DNA of 64,000 nt from contig NZ_AP029048.1 of NCBI RefSeq assembly GCF_040371545.1, positions 124,001 through 188,000 on the forward strand, in the 5' to 3' direction. The position numbers were made by a program, and so were the translations under genes. The notes below the pieces were generated by a model. That model was not told the DNA's origin and searched no databases. It was given only the letters and a program-made list of their open reading frames with translations. The stretch comes from Synechococcus sp. M16CYN (lineage in GTDB: Bacteria; Cyanobacteriota; Cyanobacteriia; PCC-6307; Cyanobiaceae). Below are positions 20,213 through 30,218 of the stretch, one piece after another; within the stretch, counting starts at the first letter, position 1, and every line of letters starts with the position of its first letter.

Positions 20213-22147
20213 ATGGCTGATTCACAGTGGAATGCAGAAAAAAGCTCAGAGCTTTATGGACTTGGACGATGGGGAAGTCCTTATTTTTTTATCAATATAC
20301 TTGGTCATGTAAGTGTGCGACCACGCGGAAGACAAGGGGAATGTATCGATTTGGTCAAGCTGGTCAATGAATTACAAGATAGAAATCTTAACCTTCCTCT
20401 TCTCATCCGATTCGATAATATTTTAGAGAGCCAATTGGAAAGTCTGCACACAGCATTTAAACGTGCTATTACTCGCTATAATTATAATGGTCGCTACCAA
20501 GGGGTTTTCCCAGTTAAATGTAATCAACAGCGACATGTCGTAGAAAAACTGATTTGTTGTGGAAGACGATGGAATTTTGGGCTCGAAGCTGGTAGCAAAG
20601 CAGAACTATTAATTGCTCTTTCACTGATAGAAAATCGAGATGCTTTATTAATTTGTAATGGATATAAAGATCGACGATATATCGAAACAGCAATTCTAGC
20701 TAAGCGATTAGGACGGCGATCAATAATTGTGATCGAACAAATAGGTGAGGTTCAACACATTATCGATGCGAGTAACCAACTAGGAACCAAGCCATTAATT
20801 GGGATTAGGGCTCGTTTATCAAGCCGCAGCACTGGTCGGTGGAGAAATTCAGTTGGAGAAAAAGCTAAATTTGGATTATCTGTACCTGAAATTTTATCAA
20901 CACTAAAAATACTTAAAGATGCAAATCTTTTAGAAGAATTGCGATTATTACATTTTCATATAGGAAGTCAAATAAATGATATTGCTATTGTTAAAAATGC
21001 ACTTCAAGAAATATCCCGGATTTATGTGGAGCTTCATAAACTTGGCGCACCAATGGGGTATCTAAATGTTGGAGGTGGTTTGGGTGTCGATTACGATGGA
21101 AGCAAAACAGCGACAGTAGCGTCCACAAATTACTCTCTCCAAAACTATGCTAATGACGTTGTGGCTACAATAAAAGAAGAGTGCGACTCACAATTAGTTG
21201 ATGTTCCTACACTTATCAGCGAAAGTGGCAGAGCAATCGCCAGTCATTTTTCCGTGCTTATATTTAATATCTTAAGAGTAGGTAATTTACCGGAAGCTAT
21301 TCCTTCAGAGGGTGAAAATGAACCACTAGTTATACATAATCTTCGTAACACTCTAAGAGATATTCAAATACTTCCTTACGAAACAGATTTTAATATTAAT
21401 AAACTGCAAGAGGCTTGGAACGATGCACTTAAATTTAAAGATGATGCTTTAGATGCATTCCGCTTAGGCTATCTAAGTCTCACCGATCGAAGTTTATCAG
21501 AACAGCTTACGTGGGCTTGTGCTCGTTTGATTCATGAACGGCTTTCAACAAAGAACGACTTACCAAAAGACTTACAAGATTTATCATCTGTTCTATCTAA
21601 TTCCTATTATGCAAACCTATCAATCTTTCGTTCAGCACCAGACACCTGGGCTATCCAACAGTTATTTCCATTGATGCCACTACAAAGACTACAAGAAAAA
21701 CCTAGCGAATTAGGACATTTTGTTGATCTAACTTGTGATTCTGATGGTCAGATTAACAGATTTATATCAAATGGACAAAGTAAACCATTGTTAGAGTTAC
21801 ACAAGTTTAATCCAAATGAACCATATCTAATTGGTATGTTTTTAGGAGGTGCATATCAGGAAGCAATGGGTAACTTGCATAATCTATTCGGCACAACAGA
21901 TGTTATTCATATTAGAATGATATCAGGTAATAATTATCAGATAAGCCATGTTATAAAAGGTGATACGAATGCAGATGTTCTTCAAGCAATGGGACATGAT
22001 CCAGAACAATTAATTGAACGTCTTCGTATTGCAAGTGAACAATCAATCCGAGATAATAAACTAGATATACTTAGTGCACAGCGATTAATGAATCATTTAG
22101 CAAGTAGCATGCGACAGAGCACTTATCTAGAGAGCAAAAATTCATGA
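20213..22147 (+). CDS. speA: Biosynthetic arginine decarboxylase
   Basis: This 644-residue PLP enzyme decarboxylates arginine to agmatine, the entry to polyamine synthesis. The PLP lysine is in GVFPVKCNQQRHVVEKL (residue ~103). Other family motifs are GLEAGSKAELL, LHFHIGSQI, YLNVGGGLGVDYDGS (glycine-rich phosphate site) and ISESGRAIASHFSVL. The active-site cysteine region is HFVDLTCDSDGQINRF, and the C-terminal dimer segment is MFLGGAYQEAMGNLHNLFG. Length is normal. The gene is intact but markedly more AT rich than alaS or gatB, and it is flanked by AT-rich deserts on both sides. Confidence 0.95.
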   Translation: MADSQWNAEKSSELYGLGRWGSPYFFINILGHVSVRPRGRQGECIDLVKLVNELQDRNLNLPLLIRFDNILESQLESLHTAFKRAITRYNYNGRYQGVFPVKCNQQRHVVEKLICCGRRWNFGLEAGSKAELLIALSLIENRDALLICNGYKDRRYIETAILAKRLGRRSIIVIEQIGEVQHIIDASNQLGTKPLIGIRARLSSRSTGRWRNSVGEKAKFGLSVPEILSTLKILKDANLLEELRLLHFHIGSQINDIAIVKNALQEISRIYVELHKLGAPMGYLNVGGGLGVDYDGSKTATVASTNYSLQNYANDVVATIKEECDSQLVDVPTLISESGRAIASHFSVLIFNILRVGNLPEAIPSEGENEPLVIHNLRNTLRDIQILPYETDFNINKLQEAWNDALKFKDDALDAFRLGYLSLTDRSLSEQLTWACARLIHERLSTKNDLPKDLQDLSSVLSNSYYANLSIFRSAPDTWAIQQLFPLMPLQRLQEKPSELGHFVDLTCDSDGQINRFISNGQSKPLLELHKFNPNEPYLIGMFLGGAYQEAMGNLHNLFGTTDVIHIRMISGNNYQISHVIKGDTNADVLQAMGHDPEQLIERLRIASEQSIRDNKLDILSAQRLMNHLASSMRQSTYLESKNS

Positions 22148-24072
22148 TATTATTTAATATCTACTAGTTAAGACAACATTATTAATGTATATATTAATTT
22201 TATAGTCTTTTATTACAAGAGAAATTGTTGAGTTTATAATGCTTTAGAGAATAACTTACTTAATAAATCTCTATCAATTTTTATTGAACTTCTTTAGATA
22301 GCTAGGAGAATTTAGACAATTAGCTAGGCGACTCTGAAGATACTTACTAATTTTAGTTGGCAGAAATTAATTATTATAACTATCGAAGGTTTACTTAACC
22401 TTATAATAGTTAAAGCTTGACTTAATAGCGATTGATCATTATCACAATACAAGTTTTGTAATAATGATATTATTTTAAGAATTTTAACTACGGTAACTAA
22501 ACTTGTTAAATAGAATACATGTGAAATTTTTATTAGTATTCTCTTAATAACTACTATTAAAGTTAGCTTCATTTGATAGCAAATCTTTAATTTTATACTA
22601 AATCCTATAAATTTTAATCTAGATAATCATGCAAACTTGATAGAATAGTCAAATTTTTTTCTAATAAATGATTGCCTTAGTTTGTCAAATAGAGTTTAGT
22701 TTAATTAGATACTTTAGTTTAATAATTAGAATCTTTTATAAATTTTTATATTTACTAAAATAAGTTAAATTTAAAGTATATAGTATAATTAGGTATTAAT
22801 AACTTAATCAGAAACAGCTGCTTACCTGTTAGACTAAAACTTAGAAAGACATTAACAAATAGAGCTCAATAAATCGATCAGTTTTTATACTGATGAAAAT
22901 CTTAAATGTGGAAATACCTTGTCATGGAAAATTCAAGTATACGGATATATAGAATATATATTCTAAATATAATTATAAAAACTTATACTTACTTAATTGA
23001 AGATAGATTTTAATCATAATTACATAAACTTATCTATAGATTAATGTTTGACTTTTATATAAAAAATCTAAATAGTTTTGCGAATTATAATCTAATTTAA
23101 TCTCAAAAAAGATGTAGGCTGCTTTTTAGTTAAGCTAAGAAATAGATAAAGTATTTTTTAGAGTCAACAAAGTCAAACCGCATTTACAGAAGCATAAATA
23201 ACAAGCCACTAATAAAAACTTTAATAATATTTATCTTTGTTTTTAATGGCCCTTATCTAGTCAAACTATAAAATAAAATCTTAGATAGAAGAAGCTAATA
23301 TTGGCTACATTACATGAATCTAATGTGATAATGAAATATTAAAATAAATTTTTTTGCACTTTAAGCTTGATTTATATAATTAATCTAAGCTACTTGTAGC
23401 TTAGAAATTTTAAAAACTAACCATTGAATCATGTTAGAGCTATAAAAGAAAAGTTTTTAAACTATTTCATGATTATGATGCATTAAAAATAATTATTAGA
23501 TCAAGTTATCTTAAACAGAAATAAGGCGAATAGCAATTAGATAGGTTTATCAAACAGATTATATTGTATTGCTAAAAAGTGAGCTATTTGTAGCGAGTCT
23601 GAGAATAAGAATAAAAGTTCATAATAAATTATGGTAGTGGAGTTAGATATAACCTTAGGGAAGATAGAAATGCTTAGTAAAAACTATTATTTCATATTCA
23701 TTTCTATTAAAGAAATTCTGCATAATTCTCGCTTCTCGAAATACAAGACTTTTATAAGATTCTTCACTACATGACATGATAACAAACTAATCATGCAAAT
23801 TCTTAACTCTCTCTTATCAGCGTTTACTGAATATGCTAGAAATAATCTGATATTGATTAACCCTTTACTGAGGATACAAGTTTTTAGCGATGAAGATTAA
23901 AAAATTGATAATACTTATTAACCTTAAAGTTTAAGAATTAGAAGACTTTAAATACCTTTCGATTTTTGTTTGAAAATTAAATCAGGCCTAGGAATTAACA
24001 GGGGACATATCCTAACCTATCGCAGCAATCATTCTTTTCTTGAAGCGAATTAGACACCGACGCCAGCATGTG
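22148..24072. other. 1.9-kb AT-rich desert between speA and alaS
   Basis: No credible gene is present; the longest open frames are low-complexity Ile/Leu/Lys sequence without coding character (for example 22572-22324 on the minus strand). A 7-bp inverted repeat immediately follows the speA stop (22146-22161) but lacks a T tract. GC rises sharply near 24050, at the 3' end of alaS. From memory, speA and alaS are close neighbours in compact picocyanobacterial genomes, so this looks like retained decayed sequence. Confidence 0.7.
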
Positions 24073-26748
24073 CTAATGGCTTTTTAAGATAAGTTTGGAA
24101 TTTAGCTCTTGGCGTGCTGTATCAAGAGCAGCATCCAAAGCCATCCCATCTCGACCTCCTGCTTGAGCAAGGTGGGGGTGACCGCCGCCACCGCCGTCAC
24201 AAAGTTTTGCAATAGAACCAATGAATTCACCAGCCTGCTGCTGAGCGGCAACCACCTGCCGACCAAAAGCTGCTACTAGGATTACCTTTCCTTGATTTTT
24301 AGAATCCGGCAATCCACCAAGCACTACCGCAGCCCCTTCACCCAATTGTGCAACCAGGTTCTGAGCAGCCCCTTGTAAACCAGCACCGTCCACACCATCT
24401 AGGCGTTCTACCAATACTTGGAAGACGCCAACAACAGTTGCTTTTAAAGCCAACGCCGCAGACTTGGCCACCGCCAGTTCAGCCCGTGCAGTAACCAGCG
24501 CTTTACTCGTATTTCTTAGCTCATCTCGCATGTTTAGCACACGCCCAACAATTTCGTTGGGCTGCGTCTTCAAGCATTCCCCCAACTGCTTGACTACCAA
24601 ATCACGCTCGTTGAAATATGCCAATACCGAGGAACCAGCAACCGCTTCAATCCTGCGGATACCGGCAGCAACACTACTTTCAGCAACAATCTTGAACAAA
24701 CTAATTTCAGCGGTATTCACCACGTGAGTTCCACTGCAAAGTTCCATCGATACACCGGGTACATCGACAACGCGCACAACATCATCGTACTTATCTCCAA
24801 ACATTGCGATTGCACCGGCAGCTTTTGCCTGATCGATCGCCATCTCCTCTACTATCAAGCTATGAGCTTCGGCGATCCAGTCATTGATCAATGTTTCGAT
24901 TCGTTCTAACTGCTTGACTGTTACTGCTTTCGGGGCATGAAAGTCAAACCGCAGCCGATCGAAATCAACTAGAGAGCCGGCCTGGCTGATATCTGGATCC
25001 ACCACTTGCTTAAGGGCCGCTTGGAGCAAGTGCGTGGCAGTGTGATTCGCTTGAATCCGACGGCGACAGACTTGATCAACCTGAGCTCTGACGACGTCAC
25101 CGACCGCTAGTTCACCCCACCTGATCAAGCCAGCATGGACAAACACGTCACGAACGCGACTCACGTACTTAATAGACACGCTCACGTCGGCACCAGACAG
25201 CAGCCCGCGATCACCCACCTGGCCACCGCCCTCGCCATAGAAGGGAGTGGTGTCGAGGATGATTTGCACCTGATCTCCCGCCGATGCAGAAACGGCTGGT
25301 CTTCCATTCACCGCCATTGCTTGCACGCAGCTGGATTGTTCTAGGAGCTGATATCCCTCAAATGCAGTTGCATCTTGATGTTCAACCAACTGGTCGATCG
25401 CGTCTTGCAGCGTAAGGTCGATGTTCGTCGCTGCGGCCTTAGCCCGCTGACGTTGCTGCTCCATCGCCACTGCGAAGCCCGATAGATCAACTGAAAGACC
25501 ACGTTCTTCGGCGATTTCCTGAGTAAGCTCGAGCGGGAAGCCATAAGTATCGTAAAGCTCAAAAGCCTGGTCACCACTGATATGTGCAGGCTTACTATTC
25601 AGCATCTCTGCCAACAGCTTCTCACCACGTTCTAGGGTTTCTAAAAAGCGAGCCTCTTCCCGTTCTAGCTCGGCTAAAATAGCATTTTTCCGTTTAAGGA
25701 TCGATGGATGGACATCCTGAAGAAGTGCGATCGAGGCTTGTCCCATTGTGACCAAGAAAGGCTTGTAAATGCCCAATAGACGACCATGCCGGACCACGCG
25801 ACGCAATAAACGACGTAGGACGTATCCCCGGCCAAAGTTGCTTGCAGTGACGCCATCACAAACCAGCTGAGTGATCGCGCGACTGTGGTCGCCAATCACT
25901 TTTAGGGATGTTTTAGCTGAATTGTCTAGTTGGTAATAGTCAACTCCAGCAATGCTTGCCCCTGCTTTAATTAACGGAAAAATTAGATCTGTTTCATAGT
26001 TATTGGGTACATTTTGCAAGATCTGAGCCATCCGCTCTAGACCCATACCAGTATCAATATTACGGTCCGCTAAAGGCGTAAGAGTCCCCTCCAAGTTCCG
26101 ATTATGCTGTATGAAAACCAAATTATAAAATTCGAGGAAACGGTTGTTATCTTTAAGTTCGATCTCTTCATTACCGAGTTCAGGTTTGAAGTCGTAATAA
26201 ATTTCTGAGCAAGGACCGCAGGGACCAGTCGAACCTGAAGTCCAAAAGTTGTCCGCTTCATCCATACGGATGATTCGCTTTGGATTCATCCCCACCACAT
26301 CGCGCCAAATCTCTTCGGCCTCTTCGTCCTCACGAAAGACACTCACTACCAAATTCTTGGAGTTAATGCCATACACCTCAGTAATCAGTTGCCACGCCCA
26401 CTCAATCGCCTGCTGTTTAAAATAGTCGCCAAAAGAAAAATTGCCCAGCATCTCAAAGAATGTGTGGTGTCGCGTCGTACGGCCAACATTCTCAATGTCG
26501 TTGGTGCGGATGCAATTTTGGCTGCTGGTTACCCGCGGACATGGACGCTCCTGTTGACCAAGGAATATTGGCTTGAATGGCAGCATCCCAGCAATGGTCA
26601 GCAGTACTGTCGGATCTTCTGGAATTAGGGAAGCACTGGTTATCACTTTGTGCCCCCGTTCTTCGTAGAAACGCAGAAAAGCCTTCCGAATCTCTTGACC
26701 CGTGCGGGGTACAGACGCTGCAGAAGATGACGATGCGGCGGCGACCAT
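24073..26748 (-). CDS. alaS: Alanyl-tRNA synthetase
   Basis: This ~891-residue class II synthetase charges tRNA(Ala). The N-terminal catalytic domain carries TIAGMLPFKPIFLGQQERPC, RTTRHHTFFEMLGNFSFGDY and TGMGLERMAQIL. The editing domain has the zinc ligands in HTATHLLQAALKQ and CSGTHV. The C-Ala domain ends with the glycine-rich LCDGGGGGHPHLAQAGG. The start MVAAASSSSAASVPRTGQEI at 26748 fits homologues; an ATG nine codons upstream (26775) is possible. The frame continues open to 27033, but that extension has no family similarity I recognise. It is divergent from the SNF2 gene. Confidence 0.94.
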   Translation of the reverse strand: MVAAASSSSAASVPRTGQEIRKAFLRFYEERGHKVITSASLIPEDPTVLLTIAGMLPFKPIFLGQQERPCPRVTSSQNCIRTNDIENVGRTTRHHTFFEMLGNFSFGDYFKQQAIEWAWQLITEVYGINSKNLVVSVFREDEEAEEIWRDVVGMNPKRIIRMDEADNFWTSGSTGPCGPCSEIYYDFKPELGNEEIELKDNNRFLEFYNLVFIQHNRNLEGTLTPLADRNIDTGMGLERMAQILQNVPNNYETDLIFPLIKAGASIAGVDYYQLDNSAKTSLKVIGDHSRAITQLVCDGVTASNFGRGYVLRRLLRRVVRHGRLLGIYKPFLVTMGQASIALLQDVHPSILKRKNAILAELEREEARFLETLERGEKLLAEMLNSKPAHISGDQAFELYDTYGFPLELTQEIAEERGLSVDLSGFAVAMEQQRQRAKAAATNIDLTLQDAIDQLVEHQDATAFEGYQLLEQSSCVQAMAVNGRPAVSASAGDQVQIILDTTPFYGEGGGQVGDRGLLSGADVSVSIKYVSRVRDVFVHAGLIRWGELAVGDVVRAQVDQVCRRRIQANHTATHLLQAALKQVVDPDISQAGSLVDFDRLRFDFHAPKAVTVKQLERIETLINDWIAEAHSLIVEEMAIDQAKAAGAIAMFGDKYDDVVRVVDVPGVSMELCSGTHVVNTAEISLFKIVAESSVAAGIRRIEAVAGSSVLAYFNERDLVVKQLGECLKTQPNEIVGRVLNMRDELRNTSKALVTARAELAVAKSAALALKATVVGVFQVLVERLDGVDGAGLQGAAQNLVAQLGEGAAVVLGGLPDSKNQGKVILVAAFGRQVVAAQQQAGEFIGSIAKLCDGGGGGHPHLAQAGGRDGMALDAALDTARQELNSKLILKSH

Positions 26749-27018
26749 GACAGGAGGAGTAGGTCCAACAGTCATGATCGCCCCTAAACCGCCAGCGCTC
26801 GTGCCTGTATCGCTTAGCAATACCCAATGTTTGCAAACTGGACCTGTTGTGGGGGCGATTTGCGGTATTCGAAACCTTCTGATGCCATTACCCCTTGACA
26901 ACTGGCAGTCCAATGCTTTGGCATCGTTAGCACAAGGGCTTTTCCAAGCTTGGCTGCCGTCGGTCGGTAGTGCCCTCTCGCTCCACAGCATCCTCCGCTT
27001 CCTACTTGCGTCGCGGCT

Positions 27019-30000
27019 ATGAGCCTGCTGCACGCCACTTGGCTTCCCGCCATCCGTACGTCTAGCAGTTCCGGACAGCCGGCACTGCTCATTTGGGCTG
27101 ACGCGTGGCGTGTAGCAGCACCGGAAAGTCCTGGGCTCACACCGGCTTTACATCCCTTTACTCTTGAGTCCGATGCCCTTAAAGCCTGGCTGAGTGAGCG
27201 GGATCTTATACCTGATAGAAGTATTGAGGCCACCGCCTGCCTTACCCTCCCAAGTCGCATCGTTAAGCCCCGTAAAGGTCGGATCAACGTAAAAGCAACC
27301 GAACCATCATCATCGGACTCGGTTTGGACTGGTCTGCCCATGCAGGCAGGAGAGCCAATTCCAAAACAAACAGAATGGTGGCCTTGGCAGGTGCAGGGCC
27401 TTGCAGTGGAACCGTCCGCTGCCACGGAATGGCTAGCACGTTTACCCTTGTCGGGCCAACATCCGGATCTCGGGGATGAACTGCGTTGGTGGAGTCATTT
27501 ACAACGTTGGTCCCTAAGCCTAGTGGCCCGAGGTCGTTGGATTCCCCAAATGGAATTGAGCAAAGGCGAGGGCTACCCACATCGGGCACGCTGGGTGCCT
27601 CTGCTGAACGGCGAAGAAGATCGGCGCCGACTAGAAGACCTTGCAGCAACACTTCCCCTCGTAGCGACTTGTGCCTTGCCCTGGCGCGAACCTCTAGGTC
27701 GCCGCAGCAACCGCACTACTCGACTGCGTCCGGAAGCCATGCGAGCCGCTAATCCAGTTGCCTGCTACCGCCCTCGGAGCGGGCGCCTACGTGTAGCCAC
27801 GTTACTGGAAGATTTACTAGATGCAGAGCTGCGGAAGAACTTTAAACCCGCTACAGGAGAACTAGATCCACTACTCACCTTGTGGCAGGACGCCCTGGCC
27901 TCGGAAACTGGTGTTGTGAACTTGGGGAATGAAGAAGCAGAGCGCATTACTGCAGCAAGCCTTCATTGGCGGGAGGGAATCACCGGGGGTGTAACCGCTG
28001 CTCGCACCTGTCTGGAACTGAAAACTCCAAACAAAGGAGAAGAACTTTGGGAGTTGAGGTTCAGTTTGCAAGCAGAAGAGGATCCAAGCCTTAAGCTGCC
28101 CGCTGCCTCCGTCTGGGCCTCGGGTATTGACACACTCCAGCTCGGAGAGATCCAAGTCGATCAAGCTAGCGAGGTATTGTTGGAGGGCCTCGGCCGAGCT
28201 CTCACTGTATTTCCCCCGATCGAACGTGGACTGGAGAGCGCCACACCGGAGGCCATGCAACTCACTCCGGCCGAAGCATTCGTCTTAGTGCGCACGGCAA
28301 CCCACCAGCTACGTAATGCTGGTATTGGCGTTGAGCTCCCCCCCAGCCTCTCAGGAGGCTTAGCCAGTCGTCTTGGACTAGCCATCAAAGCAGATCTTCC
28401 AAGTCAATCTAGCGGGTTCACACTCGGTGAATCTCTCAATTGGGGATGGGATCTTATGATTGGTGGCGTCACGCTCACCCTACGGGAACTCGAACATCTC
28501 AGCGGCAAGCGCAGCCCACTGGTCCACCACAAAGGAGCTTGGATTGAACTACGACCCAACGATCTTCGCAATGCCGAACGCTTTTGTGGGACTAATCCAG
28601 AACTGAGTCTTGACGATGCCTTACGACTGACGGCTACAGAAGGGGAACTATTGATGCGCTTACCCGTACATCGCTTTGATGCCGGGCCTCGCCTACAAAG
28701 AGTTCTTGAGCAGTACCACCAGCAAAAAGCACCGGATCCTTTGCCAGCACCGGAGGGCTTCCGCGGACAACTCCGCTCGTATCAAGAACGTGGGCTGGGC
28801 TGGCTGGCATTTCTCCACCGCTTCGACCAAGGGGCATGCCTAGCTGATGATATGGGCTTAGGTAAAACGATTCAGCTGCTGGCCTTTCTGCAACACCTCA
28901 AAGCAGAACAGGAACTCAAGCGTCCTGTATTGTTAGTGGCGCCGACATCGGTCCTCACCAATTGGCGACGTGAAACCGAAGCGTTCACGCCAGAGCTCGC
29001 GGTCAAAGAGCACTACGGCCCGCGCCGGTCTTCTAATCCAGCATCTCTGAAAGAAAACCTTAAGGATGTAGATCTTGTCCTCACCAGTTACGGTCTGATG
29101 CAACGTGACAACGAGCTATTGGGGACTATAGACTGGCAGGGCGTTGTTATCGATGAAGCCCAAGCTATTAAGAACCCCGGTGCGAAACAAAGTCAAGCCG
29201 CTCGTGACTTAGCCCGAGCTGATAGAAGTAGTAGGTTCCGTATCGCGCTCACCGGCACACCTGTGGAGAACCGGGTAAGTGAGCTATGGGCTCTAATGAA
29301 TTTTCTCAACCCGAAAGTATTGGGGGAGGAGGATTTTTTCCACCAGCGCTATCGCATGCCGATTGAGCGCTATGGCGATATGTCATCATTAAGAGACCTT
29401 AAAGCCCGGGTTGGGCCTTTTATCCTGCGCCGCCTCAAAACTGATAAATCGATTATTTCTGACTTGCCAGAGAAAGTAGAATTGAGCGAATGGGTAGGCT
29501 TAAGCAAAGAACAAAAGTCCCTTTACACTAAAACCGTTGAAAATGCGCTCGACGCAATCGCACAAGCACCGCGTGGCCAGCGCCATGGTCAGATACTGGC
29601 ACTATTGACCCGCTTGAAGCAGATTTGCAACCATCCAGCTCTTGCTCTCAGAGAAGGCACCATCAGCGACGGTTTTATAAGCCGTTCCGCCAAACTTCAG
29701 CGGTTAGAGGAAATTCTTGAAGAAGTGATGGAAGCGGGAGATCGCGCTTTACTTTTCACCCAATTCGCTGAATGGGGACACCTCCTACAGGCTTGGATGC
29801 AACAACGCTGGAAATTCGAGGTTCCATTTCTACACGGCGGAACTCGCAAGAGTGACCGCCAAGCCATGGTAGATCGGTTTCAGGAAGACCACCGTGGGCC
29901 TCGACTCTTTCTACTGTCGCTCAAGGCTGGTGGCGTTGGCCTCAACCTGACTCGTGCTAGCCATGTCTTCCATATCGACCGCTGGTGGAATCCAGCGGCG

Positions 30001-30216
30001 GAAAACCAAGCCACCGATAGGGCCTATAGAATTGGTCAGACCAACAGGGTGATGGTACATAAGTTCATCACTAGTGGATCGGTCGAAGAAAAAATCGACC
30101 GAATGATTCGTGAAAAAGCCCGCCTAGCAGAGGACGTGATTGGCTCCGGTGAAGACTGGCTGGGAAGCCTTGGTGGCGATCAGCTGCGCAATCTCGTCGC
30201 TTTGGAGGACATTTGA
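27019..30216 (+). CDS. SNF2-family ATPase with DUF3670-type N-terminal region
   Basis: This 1065-residue protein is a Swi2/Snf2 superfamily 2 ATPase, probably a DNA translocase. Residues 1-560 form a long N-terminal region of the SNF2-associated (DUF3670-like) type, with PKQTEWWPWQVQGLAVEP and LTPAEAFVLVRTA. The ATPase core has Q/Walker A LADDMGLGKTIQLLAFL (~608-624), the DEAQ box VVIDEAQAIKN (~710) and LTGTPVENR. The second RecA lobe contains LHGGTRKSDRQAMVDRF and the arginine-finger motif QATDRAYRIGQT (~1000). Bacterial relatives occur widely in cyanobacteria, but the cellular role is unsettled; repair or chromosome remodelling are guesses. The next gene encodes a SWIM zinc finger and starts two bases after its stop. 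Confidence 0.9.
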   Translation: MSLLHATWLPAIRTSSSSGQPALLIWADAWRVAAPESPGLTPALHPFTLESDALKAWLSERDLIPDRSIEATACLTLPSRIVKPRKGRINVKATEPSSSDSVWTGLPMQAGEPIPKQTEWWPWQVQGLAVEPSAATEWLARLPLSGQHPDLGDELRWWSHLQRWSLSLVARGRWIPQMELSKGEGYPHRARWVPLLNGEEDRRRLEDLAATLPLVATCALPWREPLGRRSNRTTRLRPEAMRAANPVACYRPRSGRLRVATLLEDLLDAELRKNFKPATGELDPLLTLWQDALASETGVVNLGNEEAERITAASLHWREGITGGVTAARTCLELKTPNKGEELWELRFSLQAEEDPSLKLPAASVWASGIDTLQLGEIQVDQASEVLLEGLGRALTVFPPIERGLESATPEAMQLTPAEAFVLVRTATHQLRNAGIGVELPPSLSGGLASRLGLAIKADLPSQSSGFTLGESLNWGWDLMIGGVTLTLRELEHLSGKRSPLVHHKGAWIELRPNDLRNAERFCGTNPELSLDDALRLTATEGELLMRLPVHRFDAGPRLQRVLEQYHQQKAPDPLPAPEGFRGQLRSYQERGLGWLAFLHRFDQGACLADDMGLGKTIQLLAFLQHLKAEQELKRPVLLVAPTSVLTNWRRETEAFTPELAVKEHYGPRRSSNPASLKENLKDVDLVLTSYGLMQRDNELLGTIDWQGVVIDEAQAIKNPGAKQSQAARDLARADRSSRFRIALTGTPVENRVSELWALMNFLNPKVLGEEDFFHQRYRMPIERYGDMSSLRDLKARVGPFILRRLKTDKSIISDLPEKVELSEWVGLSKEQKSLYTKTVENALDAIAQAPRGQRHGQILALLTRLKQICNHPALALREGTISDGFISRSAKLQRLEEILEEVMEAGDRALLFTQFAEWGHLLQAWMQQRWKFEVPFLHGGTRKSDRQAMVDRFQEDHRGPRLFLLSLKAGGVGLNLTRASHVFHIDRWWNPAAENQATDRAYRIGQTNRVMVHKFITSGSVEEKIDRMIREKARLAEDVIGSGEDWLGSLGGDQLRNLVALEDI

Positions 30217-30218
30217 CC

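Noticed and set aside
22324-22572. 82-codon minus-strand frame in the speA-alaS desert
   Set aside because: It is low-complexity Ile/Leu/Lys sequence expected by chance from AT-rich DNA.
26749-27033. 95-codon N-terminal extension of alaS
   Set aside because: The alaS homology begins after the ATG at 26748-26775. The extension shows no family similarity and would overlap the SNF2 start.
26814-27425. Long minus-strand frame opposite the SNF2 start and upstream of alaS
   Set aside because: It is antisense to a clear SNF2 N-terminus and has no domain; Arg/Ser/Gly-rich composition is typical of a shadow frame.
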